Below, in pieces: positions 1 to 9,005 of a stretch of 26,079 nucleotides of DNA; the stretch's first letter is position 1, and the number at the start of each line of letters is the position of its first letter. The notes below the pieces were generated by a model that did no database searches, was not told the origin of the DNA, and saw only the letters and a program-made list of their open reading frames with translations. Location of the stretch: assembly GCA_016190585.1 (NCBI GenBank), contig JACPQH010000113.1, forward strand, positions 1 to 26,079, read 5' to 3'. Origin of the DNA: Chloroflexota bacterium (lineage in GTDB: Bacteria; Chloroflexota; Dehalococcoidia; Dehalococcoidales; RBG-16-60-22). The translations under genes and the position numbers were made by a program.

Positions 1-672
1 GTGCAGTGCTCCGAGAACGCCGCCCTGAACCACTACGCCCACTACCAGATAAAACGCACCCGGGAAGTGGTGCTCAACTCCCGCATCATCGCCGACCCCC
101 TCCGCCTCCTGATGTGCTGCCCCACCAGCGACGGCGCCGGCGCGGCTATTATCTGCTCCAAGGAGAAAGCCAGGCAGTACGGCCTGGGCCGGGCGGTCAC
201 CGTCGCCGGTTTCGCCTGCGGTTCGCCGAGGGTGGAAGACCTGTTCGGCGGCCCCGGCGCCTTCATCGGCGGCGACTTCAAGGGGGGCAACCTGACCCGC
301 CGCCTCTGCCCTGACCTCTTCAAGATGGCCGGCGTCGGCCCCGAGGATGTCAACGTGGCCGTGGTGCATGACCCGTTCACCATGGCCGCCATGGTGGACA
401 TCGAGGCCATCGGCTTCTGCCCCGAGGGCGAGGGCGGCCGGTTCATCCTGGCGGGCAACACCCGGCGCGACGGCAAGATACCCATCAACACCGACGGCGG
501 CCTGCTGTGCAAGGGCCACCCGATGGGCCCCACCGGCGTCTCCCAGGTGGCCGAGGTCACCAAGCAGCTCCGGGGCGAGGCCAAGGAAAGGCAGGTTACC
601 AACAAGCACCAGGTCGGCCTGACCCACAGCTCGGGGGCCGGCCTGATTAACATGCTCGTCCTCAAGAAGTAA
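1..672 (+). CDS. SCP2-type thiolase / lipid-transfer protein, C-terminal part (truncated by window edge)
   Basis: The reading frame is open from base 1 and encodes the last 223 residues of a thiolase-superfamily protein. Complete members are usually near 390 residues, so the N-terminal half, including the nucleophilic-cysteine region, lies outside the window and the first GTG need not be a start. Visible family landmarks are VVHDPF (the usual HD-x-F block) near residue 122, a GEGG turn near 144, and the catalytic-histidine block GHPMGPTG near 172-179. The C-terminal segment reads THSSGAG, without the second active-site cysteine (CxGG) of classical thiolases. That is typical of the SCP2-like, often non-classical, branch. 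It ends 18 bases before the CoA-transferase gene, which supports shared transcription. The role is probably acyl-CoA carbon-carbon bond cleavage or formation; the substrate is unknown. Confidence 0.85.
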   Translation: MQCSENAALNHYAHYQIKRTREVVLNSRIIADPLRLLMCCPTSDGAGAAIICSKEKARQYGLGRAVTVAGFACGSPRVEDLFGGPGAFIGGDFKGGNLTRRLCPDLFKMAGVGPEDVNVAVVHDPFTMAAMVDIEAIGFCPEGEGGRFILAGNTRRDGKIPINTDGGLLCKGHPMGPTGVSQVAEVTKQLRGEAKERQVTNKHQVGLTHSSGAGLINMLVLKK

Positions 673-690
673 CCGGGGGAGGAGGTTCGG

Positions 691-3075
691 ATGGCGAAGG
701 GACCACTGAGCGGGATACGCGTTCTCGACATGGGGGCCTTCGGGGTGGGGCCGGTAAGCTGCGGGCTGCTGGGACAACTGGGGGCTGACGTCATCCGGGT
801 GGAGCCGCCTTCCGGCGACGGCCTCATGTTCGTCGCCACCATGATCGGCGGCATGGGGGCCTGCTACGTCGGCGCTCATTTCAACAAGAAAAACATCGTC
901 CTCGACCTGCATAACGAGGCCGACAAGGAGAAGGCGCGCAGCCTGATAACCTGGGCCGACATCGTCGTCGAGAACCGGCGGGTCGGCACTATGCAGAAAA
1001 TGGGCTTCGACTACGAGGCCGTCAGGAAGCTGAATCCCGGCCTGATTTACATATCCTCTCCGGCCTACGGCACTTCGGGCCCCTTCATGAACTACGCCGG
1101 GGCCGACCATTACATCCAGTCCGCCACCGGGTTCGTCCAGCTCAGCGGCAAGGAGGGCGGCGGCCCGGAGATCTACCGCTACGTGGCCTACATCGACATG
1201 GCGAACTCCAGCGTCATCGCCCAGGCAGCGGTGCTGGCCCTGCTCGACCGCCAGCGTACGGGCTCGGGACGCTACCTCGCCACCTCTTCCTTCAACGGCG
1301 GCATCGCCATGCAGACCACCCGGCTGGCGGAGTTCTTCGCCACCGGCCGGGCGCCGGCGCGGCTCGGCACCGCTAACCCGAACTTCGCGCCGTCCCAGGC
1401 CTTCCGCACCCTGGACAACAGCTATGTCCTGGTAAGCGCGCCCTCGGACGAGCACTGGAAGCGACTGTGCCGGGCGCTGGAAATCGAGAACCTGCGGGAC
1501 GACCCCCGCTTCAATACTAACCAAAAGCGCGTTGAGAACCGCGCGGAGCTTATCGCCTTGCTTGAGGAGAAGTTCCGGGACAAGCCGCGGCGCTGGTGGC
1601 TCATCCACCTCCAGAAGTCGGGCGTGCCCTGCGGCTATGTCGCCTATTTCGACGACGTCGTGCGCGACCCGCACATCGCCGGGACGGGGCTGGTGGTCGA
1701 CAAACAGTCGCCCTGGGGGCGCGTCACCATGGTCAACGCCCCCTTCCAGTTCAGCCGCACCCCCACCGAGCCGCTGGAGGCCAGCCACGCGCCCGACGCC
1801 GACCGCGAAGCGGTGCTCAGCCTGCTCGATAAGGGGCCCTGGCGCTCGGTCGCCTTTAACCAGAAACCGGCCGCCCTGCCCCTGGAGAATGTCAGGGTTA
1901 TCGATCTCTCGGAAGACATCGCCGGCTCGTTCTGCGCTATGACCCTGGCCGACGCCGGCGCCGAGGTCATCAAGGTCGAGACGCCCGCGGGCAACGCCCT
2001 GCGCGCCATCGGTCCTGAAGCGGACGGCCAGAGCGCCCTGTTCGCGGCGCTGAACCGGAACAAGAAGAGCATCATCCTCGATCTCGCCACCGAGAAGGGT
2101 GAAGCAACGCTCTACCGGCTTATCCAGGACGCCGACGTGGTGATCGACGGCGACGAGAACAAGGCCGCCGAGATAGTCGGCGCCGAGCGCCTCGCCCGGC
2201 TGAAGAAGCTGGTGCGCTGCACCGTTACCCCCTTCGGCGAGGAGGGTCCCTACGCGGGCCGGCCGGCCTCCGAGCTCGAGCTCCAGGGCATCTCCGGTCT
2301 CCTGCAGTACCTGGGCGAGCCCGGGGAGGCCCCGGTGCGGCTCGGGGCGGACGTCGTCAGTCTGGCCGCCGGCATCCACGCCGCCACCGGCGTCCTCGCC
2401 GCGCTGTACGAGTCCCGGCAGAGCGGGCTGGGTCAGAAGGTGAGCGTCTCTCTGCTGGGCGCCGCCCTGTGGATGGGGAGCTCCTGGATATGGAACCAGT
2501 CCAACCCGGACGCCTACGCCAGCTACTTCCAGACTGGCCCTTATGACCACGCCGAGGGCGGCTACCGCACCAAGGACAAGCCGATCATGTTCGGGCTGTT
2601 CACCAGCACCGCCGAGCGGGCGGCGCAGACGTGGCAGCAGTTCTGCCGGCGGCTCGGCATGGAAGGGCTGCTGGCCGACCCCTACTTCGCCGAGCACGGC
2701 CCGCGCACCCTCGGCATGGGCCGCGAGGCCCAGGAGATGAAACCGCTTTTTGAGAGCGCCTTCGAGCGCCATACCGCCGCGGAGCTCGTGGAGATGATCC
2801 AGGGCATCGGCGGCATGGGCGCGGCGTTCATGACATACGAAGAGCTTTACGGGGACCCGCCTCACCCCCAGGTGGCCGTCAACCGGATGCTGGTGGAGCT
2901 CAAGCGCCCGGCGGGGATGCGGGGCGTCAGCCTGCCCTATAAGATAAGCGGTATGGATTTCACGGTACGCTGCCCGCCCCCGCTTCCCGGAGAGCACACC
3001 GAGGAGATTTTACGCGCTTCGGGTCACTCCGAGGTCGAAATCGCCAGGCTCAAAAAGTCGAAAGTCGCCAGGTAG
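691..3075 (+). CDS. Double-domain class III CoA-transferase (CaiB/BaiF family, tandem fusion)
   Basis: At 794 residues this is twice the usual CaiB/BaiF length of about 400. Two complete copies sit head to tail. The first spans residues 1-390 and begins with the GIRVLDMG motif; the second starts near 398 with the equivalent VRVIDLSE. Class III transferases move CoA between carboxylic acids through an aspartyl-CoA intermediate. The first copy has an Asp at residue 169 in YIDMA, at the family's catalytic position. The second has an Asp near 554 in GADVVSLAAG at the corresponding place, so both halves may be catalytic. Because the family works as interlocked dimers, the fusion probably folds as an internal pseudo-dimer. 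The start is well defined by GGAGGAGG just upstream of the ATG. Proximity to a thiolase and TRAP genes suggests CoA activation of an imported acid; the substrate cannot be read from sequence. Confidence 0.9.
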   Translation: MAKGPLSGIRVLDMGAFGVGPVSCGLLGQLGADVIRVEPPSGDGLMFVATMIGGMGACYVGAHFNKKNIVLDLHNEADKEKARSLITWADIVVENRRVGTMQKMGFDYEAVRKLNPGLIYISSPAYGTSGPFMNYAGADHYIQSATGFVQLSGKEGGGPEIYRYVAYIDMANSSVIAQAAVLALLDRQRTGSGRYLATSSFNGGIAMQTTRLAEFFATGRAPARLGTANPNFAPSQAFRTLDNSYVLVSAPSDEHWKRLCRALEIENLRDDPRFNTNQKRVENRAELIALLEEKFRDKPRRWWLIHLQKSGVPCGYVAYFDDVVRDPHIAGTGLVVDKQSPWGRVTMVNAPFQFSRTPTEPLEASHAPDADREAVLSLLDKGPWRSVAFNQKPAALPLENVRVIDLSEDIAGSFCAMTLADAGAEVIKVETPAGNALRAIGPEADGQSALFAALNRNKKSIILDLATEKGEATLYRLIQDADVVIDGDENKAAEIVGAERLARLKKLVRCTVTPFGEEGPYAGRPASELELQGISGLLQYLGEPGEAPVRLGADVVSLAAGIHAATGVLAALYESRQSGLGQKVSVSLLGAALWMGSSWIWNQSNPDAYASYFQTGPYDHAEGGYRTKDKPIMFGLFTSTAERAAQTWQQFCRRLGMEGLLADPYFAEHGPRTLGMGREAQEMKPLFESAFERHTAAELVEMIQGIGGMGAAFMTYEELYGDPPHPQVAVNRMLVELKRPAGMRGVSLPYKISGMDFTVRCPPPLPGEHTEEILRASGHSEVEIARLKKSKVAR

Positions 3076-3159
3076 TGGACTAAGTTGGGAGGAGGTGAGA
3101 GCTATCTGAAGATAACCCATCCAGGTTACGAGCGCATGGTCCGAATAATAGGAGGTCCA

Positions 3160-4284
3160 ATGAAAAAATCCGGTTTAGTATTCAGCCTGCTTACCGCGAT
3201 CATCGTGATCGCCCTGGTCTTTACCGCCTGCTCCCAGCCGGCGCCGACCACCGCCCCGCCGACCACCGCCCCGCCGGCGGTCAAGGCGCAGAAACTGGTC
3301 TTCAATACTCATGACATGGAAAGCACCCCGCAGAGCCAGGCGACCATCTGGTACCTGGATGAGATCGCCCGGCGGAGCGGGGGCCTGGTTACCTTCGAGA
3401 AGCACTGGTCCGGCGAGCTCGCCGGCAGCGCCGATGAGCTCTCGGCACTGCGGGGCGGGGCCCTGGACCTGGCGGCGCCGCCGCCGGCTTACACCCCGAA
3501 CGACACGCCCCTGAGCCAGATAGTGAACGGCACCAGGGTAACGAACTCAACCGTCGTCGCCATGAGGAAGGGCTACGAGCTCTTCTGGAAGTCCGGCGAG
3601 GTCTCCGACCTGCTCACCAAGGAGCACGTGAACAACAACATCAAGCTGCTGATGTGGCTCCCTATGGAATACAGCCTCATCACCAAGCAGAAGGTGACCA
3701 AGCTGTCCGACCTTAACGGCCTGAAGCTGAGGTCGGTGGGCGTGTTTGAGCCCAAACAGCTTTCCGCTTACGGCGCCATCCCCGTCTCGGTGCTCCCGGC
3801 GGAATGGTACGAGTCCCTGTCGCGCGGCACCATCGACGGCATACCGATGGTCAACGAGAGCATCATCTCCTACAAGCTCTACGAGGTCACTAAGTACAAG
3901 AGCTTCCACGCCGGCGCCATCATGTCCAACCCGGTCTTTATCAACCTGAACGTCTTCAACAAGCTTCCGGACAAGGTCAAAGACATCTTGAACGATGACA
4001 CCTTCCGGAAGGACGCCACCGAGAAGTTCCTGGAGATCTTCAAGCAGGGCACCGACGCCGCCATGGAGCAGATGAAGACCAAGATGGAGTTCGTGGACGT
4101 TGACCCCAAGGAACAGCAGCAGTACTGGGACGACTGGGTCAAGGTAACCGTCAAGGAGTTCCCCGGTATCGTGGAAAAAGCGGGCAAGGGGCCGGAGGGA
4201 ATTAAGGTCCTTGACCAGTGGCTGAAGCTGGTCACCGGCGAAGACCTGAAAGCCTGGGACGCCAAGCTGGGTATCACTCGCTAA
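3160..4284 (+). CDS. dctP: TRAP transporter substrate-binding lipoprotein (DctP family)
   Basis: This is the extracytoplasmic solute receptor of a tripartite ATP-independent periplasmic transporter; it binds a carboxylate and hands it to the DctQM permease. I start it at the ATG at 3160, not at the longer open frame from 3085. AATAGGAGG lies directly upstream, and the protein then begins with MKKSG, a hydrophobic stretch and a lipobox FTAC with Cys24, so it should be a lipid-anchored receptor. A Pro/Thr linker of two APPTT-type repeats follows. The mature part has the DctP pattern, including a substrate-contacting region around LNGLKLRSVG and a segment containing DGIPMVNES. The 374 residues are normal for the family. 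An RNA hairpin follows in the gap to dctM. The ligand is unknown. Confidence 0.92.
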   Translation: MKKSGLVFSLLTAIIVIALVFTACSQPAPTTAPPTTAPPAVKAQKLVFNTHDMESTPQSQATIWYLDEIARRSGGLVTFEKHWSGELAGSADELSALRGGALDLAAPPPAYTPNDTPLSQIVNGTRVTNSTVVAMRKGYELFWKSGEVSDLLTKEHVNNNIKLLMWLPMEYSLITKQKVTKLSDLNGLKLRSVGVFEPKQLSAYGAIPVSVLPAEWYESLSRGTIDGIPMVNESIISYKLYEVTKYKSFHAGAIMSNPVFINLNVFNKLPDKVKDILNDDTFRKDATEKFLEIFKQGTDAAMEQMKTKMEFVDVDPKEQQQYWDDWVKVTVKEFPGIVEKAGKGPEGIKVLDQWLKLVTGEDLKAWDAKLGITR

Positions 4285-4291
4285 AATCTAG

Positions 4292-4329
4292 CCGCCGCAG
4301 CCACGGGGGCATCTCCGGGGTTGCGGCGG
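4292..4329 (+). promoter_or_regulatory. Intercistronic hairpin between dctP and dctM
   Basis: Arms 4292-4302 and 4319-4329 pair over 11 bp with one G-U pair, around a 16-base loop. The hairpin lies just after the dctP stop and no T-run follows. It may protect the dctP transcript end or partly terminate, giving more binding protein than permease. That is known for other binding-protein operons and is only inferred here. Confidence 0.5.
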
Positions 4330-4372
4330 TCTTGTCCCCGGGTCGTGGAAGAGGATTGAAAGTGAGACAGTC

Positions 4373-5665
4373 ATGTTAGCAGTGTTGTTAGCGTTTGGCA
4401 GCTTCTTCGTTCTGCTCGCCCTGGGCACGCCGATCTTTGTGGGCATCTTCCTGGGGGCCGGCCTCGGGCTGTGGATCATCCGCGGCTACGATACCGTGCT
4501 CGCCTTTTTCAGCCACAGTATTCACGCCATACTGGCACAGTACTTTTTCGCGGTGCTGCCCCTGTTCATTCTGGTAGGCACGCTGGCGGAGGCGGGGGGT
4601 CTCGGTGTCCGGGCCTATGAGGCCTTCCACAAGCTGGTGGGCCATATCCGGGGGGGCCTGCTCGTTTCCACCACCTACGCGGCGGCGGCTTTCGGGGCGT
4701 GCAGCGGCTCGAGCGTGGCCAGCGCCGCTCTCTTCACCAAAATCGCCCTGCCCGAGCTGAGAAAGTACCAGTACGACGAAAAGATTAGCCTGGGCTGCAT
4801 CGCCACCGCCGGCAGCCTGGCGATACTCATCCCGCCGAGCGGTATGATGGTCATCTTCGGGGTCCTCACCGAAACCTCGGTGGGGCGGCTGCTCATCGGG
4901 GGCATACTCCCGGGCATCGTCCTGGCGGCGATGCTGGGCATCATGGTCTACACGATGTGCCGGATAAATCCCAAACTATCCCCGGTCATGGTCGAGCCGG
5001 CTTCCTGGCCGGTGCGGATACGCTCGCTGGCCGGTATCTGGCCCGTGTTCGCCGTCTTCATCGTGATTATCGTCTCCATCTACACCGGCCTGGTGACCCC
5101 CTCGGAGGCCGCCGCCCTGGGCGCCGTCATCGTCCTGCTCTGGAACTTCATCATCAGGACCCCGGCGAAAAAGATAATCAACGGCTTCCGCGAGGCCGTC
5201 ATCGCCTCCGCCCAGATCACCATCCTGCTGGTCGGCGGCCTGATGCTTTCCAAGGTGGTCGCCTACTCCGGCATCCCCAGGATGCTCATCGAGTGGATAA
5301 AGGTCTCCGATTTCTCGCTGCCCCTCATCTGGGGAATGCTCATCCTGATGTGGATCGTCCTGGGGATGATTATCGATTCCACCTCGCAACTGGTGCTCAC
5401 CCTGCCCTTCGTCTTCCCGGTAATGACCTCGCTGGGCGTGAGCCCGATCGTCCTGGGGGTGGTGGCCATCGTGACCATCGAGATGGGGGTTATCACGCCG
5501 CCGGTGGGCTTCAACTGCTATATCGTGGCCTCGCTCGCCGGGGTCGACCCCGTCGTGGCCTTCAAGGGCATCATGCCGTTCTTCCTGCTACTGATCGTCG
5601 CCACGATAGTCTTCATCCTGTTTCCTGGTTTGAGCACCTGGCTGCCCACCATGGCGTTCGGTTAG
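4373..5665 (+). CDS. dctM: TRAP transporter large permease subunit (DctM family)
   Basis: This is the ion-coupled membrane channel subunit of the TRAP transporter. The 430-residue protein is hydrophobic throughout, with about 12 membrane segments, as expected for DctM. Family signatures are visible: AAFGACSGSSVASAALF near residues 104-120, and IPPSGMMVIFG near 154-164, where small residues and a Pro-Pro pair form the transport core. The GVITPPVGFN block near residues 374-383 is the repeated equivalent in the second half, consistent with the internal inverted repeat of these proteins. The ribosome site is weak (a GAAAGTGAG stretch), unlike that of dctP. It precedes the small permease gene, whereas the more common order is P-Q-M. 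Confidence 0.93.
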   Translation: MLAVLLAFGSFFVLLALGTPIFVGIFLGAGLGLWIIRGYDTVLAFFSHSIHAILAQYFFAVLPLFILVGTLAEAGGLGVRAYEAFHKLVGHIRGGLLVSTTYAAAAFGACSGSSVASAALFTKIALPELRKYQYDEKISLGCIATAGSLAILIPPSGMMVIFGVLTETSVGRLLIGGILPGIVLAAMLGIMVYTMCRINPKLSPVMVEPASWPVRIRSLAGIWPVFAVFIVIIVSIYTGLVTPSEAAALGAVIVLLWNFIIRTPAKKIINGFREAVIASAQITILLVGGLMLSKVVAYSGIPRMLIEWIKVSDFSLPLIWGMLILMWIVLGMIIDSTSQLVLTLPFVFPVMTSLGVSPIVLGVVAIVTIEMGVITPPVGFNCYIVASLAGVDPVVAFKGIMPFFLLLIVATIVFILFPGLSTWLPTMAFG

Positions 5666-5674
5666 GGGTAAGAT

Positions 5675-6232
5675 ATGCAAGCGCAACAGACGTTTATCGA
5701 CCCGTTCCTTAACAAGATAAGACTATTCAACCGCTGGTTCCTGGCCATCCCGATGGTAACCATGCTGGCGATGATGGTCTTCGACAGCGTCAACGTCATC
5801 AGCATCCGGTTCTTCAGCTTTCGCATCATACCGGCGCAGAAGGAGTTCATCGAGGAGTTCATCATCATCGTCGTCTACGGCGGCCTGGCCTACGTCCTGC
5901 TGGAGAGGGGCCATATCAAAACCGACCTGGTGGTAAATCAGCTCGGGCGCACCGGGCGTTTTATCGCCCAGATGGTGGCCGACTTCTTCTGCATCGTGGT
6001 TACCGGCTACATCACCTACGCCACTACCATCGGGCTGATGTGGACGCTGGCGAACCGTTCCGCCAAGCAGGGCGATATCATCATCCCGCTCGCGCCTTTC
6101 TATATCATGATAACCTTTTCGTTCGGTCTGTTCCTGTTTTGCTCCATCTTATTGACCATCAAGCATGTCAGCGTCTTCAGACTGGGCCCCGCCGTAAAAG
6201 CGCGCCCGGAGCCGGAAATAATTCTAGAGTAA
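5675..6232 (+). CDS. dctQ: TRAP transporter small permease subunit (DctQ family)
   Basis: The 185-residue protein has four hydrophobic segments, matching the four-helix small subunit that supports DctM. Segments are near residues 20-40, 58-75, 95-120 and 140-165. The sequence around the second helix (EEFIIIVVYGGLAYVLLERGH) resembles the conserved DctQ region in which an acidic-start helix is followed by a charged loop carrying GH. The gene begins 9 bases after dctM, so translation is probably coupled. Its stop codon overlaps the ribosome site of the next gene. DctQ sequences diverge strongly, so the assignment rests on size, topology and position between transporter genes. Confidence 0.88.
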   Translation: MQAQQTFIDPFLNKIRLFNRWFLAIPMVTMLAMMVFDSVNVISIRFFSFRIIPAQKEFIEEFIIIVVYGGLAYVLLERGHIKTDLVVNQLGRTGRFIAQMVADFFCIVVTGYITYATTIGLMWTLANRSAKQGDIIIPLAPFYIMITFSFGLFLFCSILLTIKHVSVFRLGPAVKARPEPEIILE

Positions 6233-6242
6233 GGAGGACACC

Positions 6243-6695
6243 TTGATAATCGCCGACGTGGACCTGGAAAAGCTGGCCAAAACGCCGCCCATGGACTTCG
6301 GCGGCCCCATCGTGGGCACCGTGCAGCGCTTCACCCCCAACAACCTCATCAATCTCCCGCAGACCCTTATCGGCGTCGAAGACTTTCTGCCCGGCTCGAC
6401 GGTCGACTGGGTCTTCTGGCACGACGAGGTCCAGTACATCCTCCAGGGGGAAGCCGATGTCACCTACACCCTGGTGCCGAACCACGACAAGGTGAACACG
6501 GTGCACATCGGGCCGGGCAAGGTCTACATCATCCTGAACGGGACGCGGGCGACCTTCAAGGTGACCTCGAAAGAGCCCTACACCCACCTGTGCGTCATCT
6601 CGCCGCGGTACCACTATGACCGCTGGCTGCTCAAGAAGGAGTTTGAAGGCGTGTCCCTGGCGGAGTACCGGCAGCGCATGGGCCAGGCGGTCTAG
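6243..6695 (+). CDS. Cupin-fold small protein of unknown substrate
   Basis: The 150-residue product looks like a single-domain beta-barrel cupin. A first cupin-type motif occurs near residues 59-70 (WHDEVQYILQGE: His and Glu followed by the hydrophobic-Gly turn). A second strand-turn follows at GPGKVYIILNGTRA near 108-121. Only part of the usual metal-binding set is clear, so enzymatic activity is uncertain; a sugar- or acid-binding or isomerase-type role is also possible. The start is a TTG at 6243. It is supported by AAGGAGG overlapping the dctQ stop codon and by the absence of a better start. It is the last gene of the plus-strand operon and probably serves the same substrate as the transporter. 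Confidence 0.7.
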   Translation: MIIADVDLEKLAKTPPMDFGGPIVGTVQRFTPNNLINLPQTLIGVEDFLPGSTVDWVFWHDEVQYILQGEADVTYTLVPNHDKVNTVHIGPGKVYIILNGTRATFKVTSKEPYTHLCVISPRYHYDRWLLKKEFEGVSLAEYRQRMGQAV

Positions 6696-6778
6696 CGCCG
6701 GTTCCAGCCTCGAAAACAGGGCAGCCGGCGCAATCAGCCGCCGCTCGCGGCCAGCTTGTCGAAAGTTGAATCTGCCGC

Positions 6779-6799
6779 ACGCCTCCGCCGGGCGTTTTT
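6779..6799 (+). terminator. Candidate terminator of the TRAP/cupin operon
   Basis: A short stem, ACGCC pairing with GGCGT around a 7-base loop, is followed directly by five T residues at 6795-6799. It lies about 80 bases after the cupin stop and overlaps the end of the convergent flavoprotein gene. The stem is only 5 bp, so confidence is limited. Confidence 0.4.
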
Positions 6800-9005
6800 A
6801 ATGCGAGGCGGGCTCGGGGACTGGCGGGCAGGCCCTTGCCCTCGCCGGGGCGCAGGGCGCCGGCGGGATCTGCGTCCGTATGCCGCACTGGCAGCAGCGC
6901 CGGGCTTCGGCAATGGCGGCTTGCTCGTCGTAGCCAAGCTCCACCTCGACGAAGCCCTGGCGGTCGGCCGGCGCCAGGCAGGGCATGGCGACCCGCTCCC
7001 GCCCGGCGAACTCGCCGTCCTTGCCGGCATGCATGGGAGTCTGACGCTCCGCGGTCAGCTCCTCGTCGATGTGGCCTTTGCCGCCCAGGTAGCGGTCCAT
7101 CTCGCTGGCGGCGCGCCGCCCCGCCGCGATCGCCTCGATGACCGAGGCCGGTCCGGTGGCGACGTCACCCCCCGCCCAGACCCCCTGCCGGCTGGTGGCC
7201 AGGCAGTCGTCAACCAGTATCAGGCTGCCCCGCCCCGTCCGGACGTCGAACCCGGGGATGAGGGGCGATTGCCCGATGGCGGCGATGATGGCGTCGAACT
7301 CCAGGGTGAAGTCGCTGCCCTTGACGGGTACGGGGCGGGCGCGCCCGCTGGTATCGGGCGCGCCGAGGGCCATGCGCTGGCAGGTAAGCGCAAGGCGACC
7401 GTCCTTCCGGCCAATCTTGAGCGGGGCGACCAGGAAAATAATCTCGATGCCTTCTTCGAGCGCGCCTTCGACCTCCTCCGGGCTGGCCGGCATCTCCGCC
7501 CGCGTCCGGCGGTAGATGACGCTGACCTTGGCGGCGCCGAGGCGCCGCGCGGTGCGGGCGCTGTCGATGGCCGCGTTGCCGCCGCCGATGACGGCGACCT
7601 GCCGGCCGAGGTCCACCTTCTCGCCGAGGCTGACGCTCCTAAGGAAAGCGGCGCCGTCGACCACGCCGGGGCTGTCCTCGCCCTCGATACCGAGCTTCAT
7701 ACCGCGGTGGGCGCCCACCGCCAGGAAAACGGCGTCGTACCCCTGCCGGAACAGGGCGTCCAGGGACTCGATGCGGGTGTTCAGCTTGAGCTCGACCCCG
7801 GTCTCTAAAATATCCGTTATCTCTTTCTTCAGGACGTCCTTGGGCAGGCGGTAGTCCGGTATGCCAACACGCATCATGCCGCCGGCTTCCGGCAGGGCTT
7901 CAAAAACGGTCACGGCGTGCCCCAGCTCCCCCAGGTAGTAGGCGGCGGTCAGCCCGGCCGGCCCCGACCCGACCACGGCGGCCCTTTTACCGGTGGGCGG
8001 CAGCCTCCGGGCGTACTTCTTCCAGGCCCCGGTATCGCGGTCGGCGACGAAGCGCTTCAGGAACTTGATGGCGATCGGCTGGTTAAGCTCGCCGCGGCGG
8101 CAGGCCTCCTCGCAGGGATGGATGCAGACCCGCCCCAGCGTTCCCGGGAACGGGACCTTCTCCCGGACGATGGCCAGGGAGTCCTGGAACTTGCCCCGGC
8201 TTATCAGGTCGACATAGAGCGGGATGTCAATACCCGCCGGGCAGGCGCGGCGGCAGGGCACGGCGGTCTTTTCCAGGTCGGCGTCCGGGTTCAGCCGGGT
8301 CTCCCGGTCCATCAGGGCGCCGGTAGGGCAGACCTCGATGCACGCCCCGCAGAAGCGGCAGCCGGCGTCCTTCAGGGGCCGGTCGAAGGCGGTGCCCACC
8401 ACGGTGGCACTGCCCCGGTTGACGAAGCTGATAGCGCCGATGCCGCGGGCGTCCTGGCACATCTGGACGCAGCGCCCGCAGAGCACGCACAGGTTGTAGT
8501 CCCGGTCGAGCAGCGGGTCTTTGCCTTCCACGGGCAGCCCGCGGTACCGGTATTCGAGCGTCATCTCGTCGAAGCCGATGTAATCGGAGAGCTGCTGGAG
8601 CTCGCAGCGCCCGTTCTTGGCGCAGGTCACGCAGCGCTCGGTGACGGCGTCGCTGCGCAGGCAGATATCGGTCGGCTGGCAGCGGTGGCGGCGGTGGCAG
8701 CTAAGGCAGGGGTGGGGGTGCTCGGTCAGGATAAGCTCGAGGATGCCGCGCCGCAGGTCCTGAAGCTGCGGCGTCTCGGTGCGGACCACCATGCCCCCGG
8801 CGGCCGGGGTGGTGCACGAGGTCGTAAAACCGCGCATCTTTTCAATCTCAACAACACACAGCCGGCAGGCGCCCGATGGCTTCAGCGCGGGGTGGTAGCA
8901 CAGGGTTGGGATATAAATCCCGGCCTCCCGGGCAGCCTCCAGCACCGTGGCGCCCTCGCGGGCCCGGACAGGCCGGTCGTTGATGGTCAGATTAATCGTC
9001 GTCAT
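6798..9005 (-). CDS. NuoG-type Fe-S N-terminus fused to GltD-like NAD(P)H flavoprotein
   Basis: The 735-residue iron-sulfur flavoprotein reads as follows from the N-terminus. A [2Fe-2S] ferredoxin domain spans residues 1-78 (TLCYH, then GACRLC). A NuoG His/Cys cluster domain follows (HPHPCLSCH through CVTC, about 97-150). Two [4Fe-4S] motifs come next (CVLCGRCVQMCQ and CRFCGACIEVCP, about 172-230). A glutamate-synthase small-subunit module occupies about 245-690. It starts with its own cysteine domain (CRRACPAG, CIHPCEEAC), then an FAD dinucleotide fold VVGSGPAGLTAAYYLGELG and an NAD(P) fold VIGGGNAAIDSARTARRLG. A final CCQCG sits near the C-terminus. This arrangement passes electrons between a pyridine nucleotide and an Fe-S wire. 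The start overlaps the stop of the upstream gene by one base (TAATG), so translation is coupled. No H-cluster or molybdopterin domain is present. Confidence 0.9.
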   Translation of the reverse strand: MTTINLTINDRPVRAREGATVLEAAREAGIYIPTLCYHPALKPSGACRLCVVEIEKMRGFTTSCTTPAAGGMVVRTETPQLQDLRRGILELILTEHPHPCLSCHRRHRCQPTDICLRSDAVTERCVTCAKNGRCELQQLSDYIGFDEMTLEYRYRGLPVEGKDPLLDRDYNLCVLCGRCVQMCQDARGIGAISFVNRGSATVVGTAFDRPLKDAGCRFCGACIEVCPTGALMDRETRLNPDADLEKTAVPCRRACPAGIDIPLYVDLISRGKFQDSLAIVREKVPFPGTLGRVCIHPCEEACRRGELNQPIAIKFLKRFVADRDTGAWKKYARRLPPTGKRAAVVGSGPAGLTAAYYLGELGHAVTVFEALPEAGGMMRVGIPDYRLPKDVLKKEITDILETGVELKLNTRIESLDALFRQGYDAVFLAVGAHRGMKLGIEGEDSPGVVDGAAFLRSVSLGEKVDLGRQVAVIGGGNAAIDSARTARRLGAAKVSVIYRRTRAEMPASPEEVEGALEEGIEIIFLVAPLKIGRKDGRLALTCQRMALGAPDTSGRARPVPVKGSDFTLEFDAIIAAIGQSPLIPGFDVRTGRGSLILVDDCLATSRQGVWAGGDVATGPASVIEAIAAGRRAASEMDRYLGGKGHIDEELTAERQTPMHAGKDGEFAGRERVAMPCLAPADRQGFVEVELGYDEQAAIAEARRCCQCGIRTQIPPAPCAPARARACPPVPEPASH

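Noticed and set aside
42..854. Minus-strand open frame of 270 codons at the left edge
   Set aside because: It is antisense to the thiolase and the start of the CoA-transferase, both with family motifs. The Pro/Ser-rich translation matches nothing.
3085..3159. Upstream extension of the TRAP receptor frame starting at TTG 3085
   Set aside because: The lipoprotein signal begins exactly at the ATG at 3160, which has its own GGAGG. The extra 25 residues would put a hydrophilic stretch before the signal peptide.
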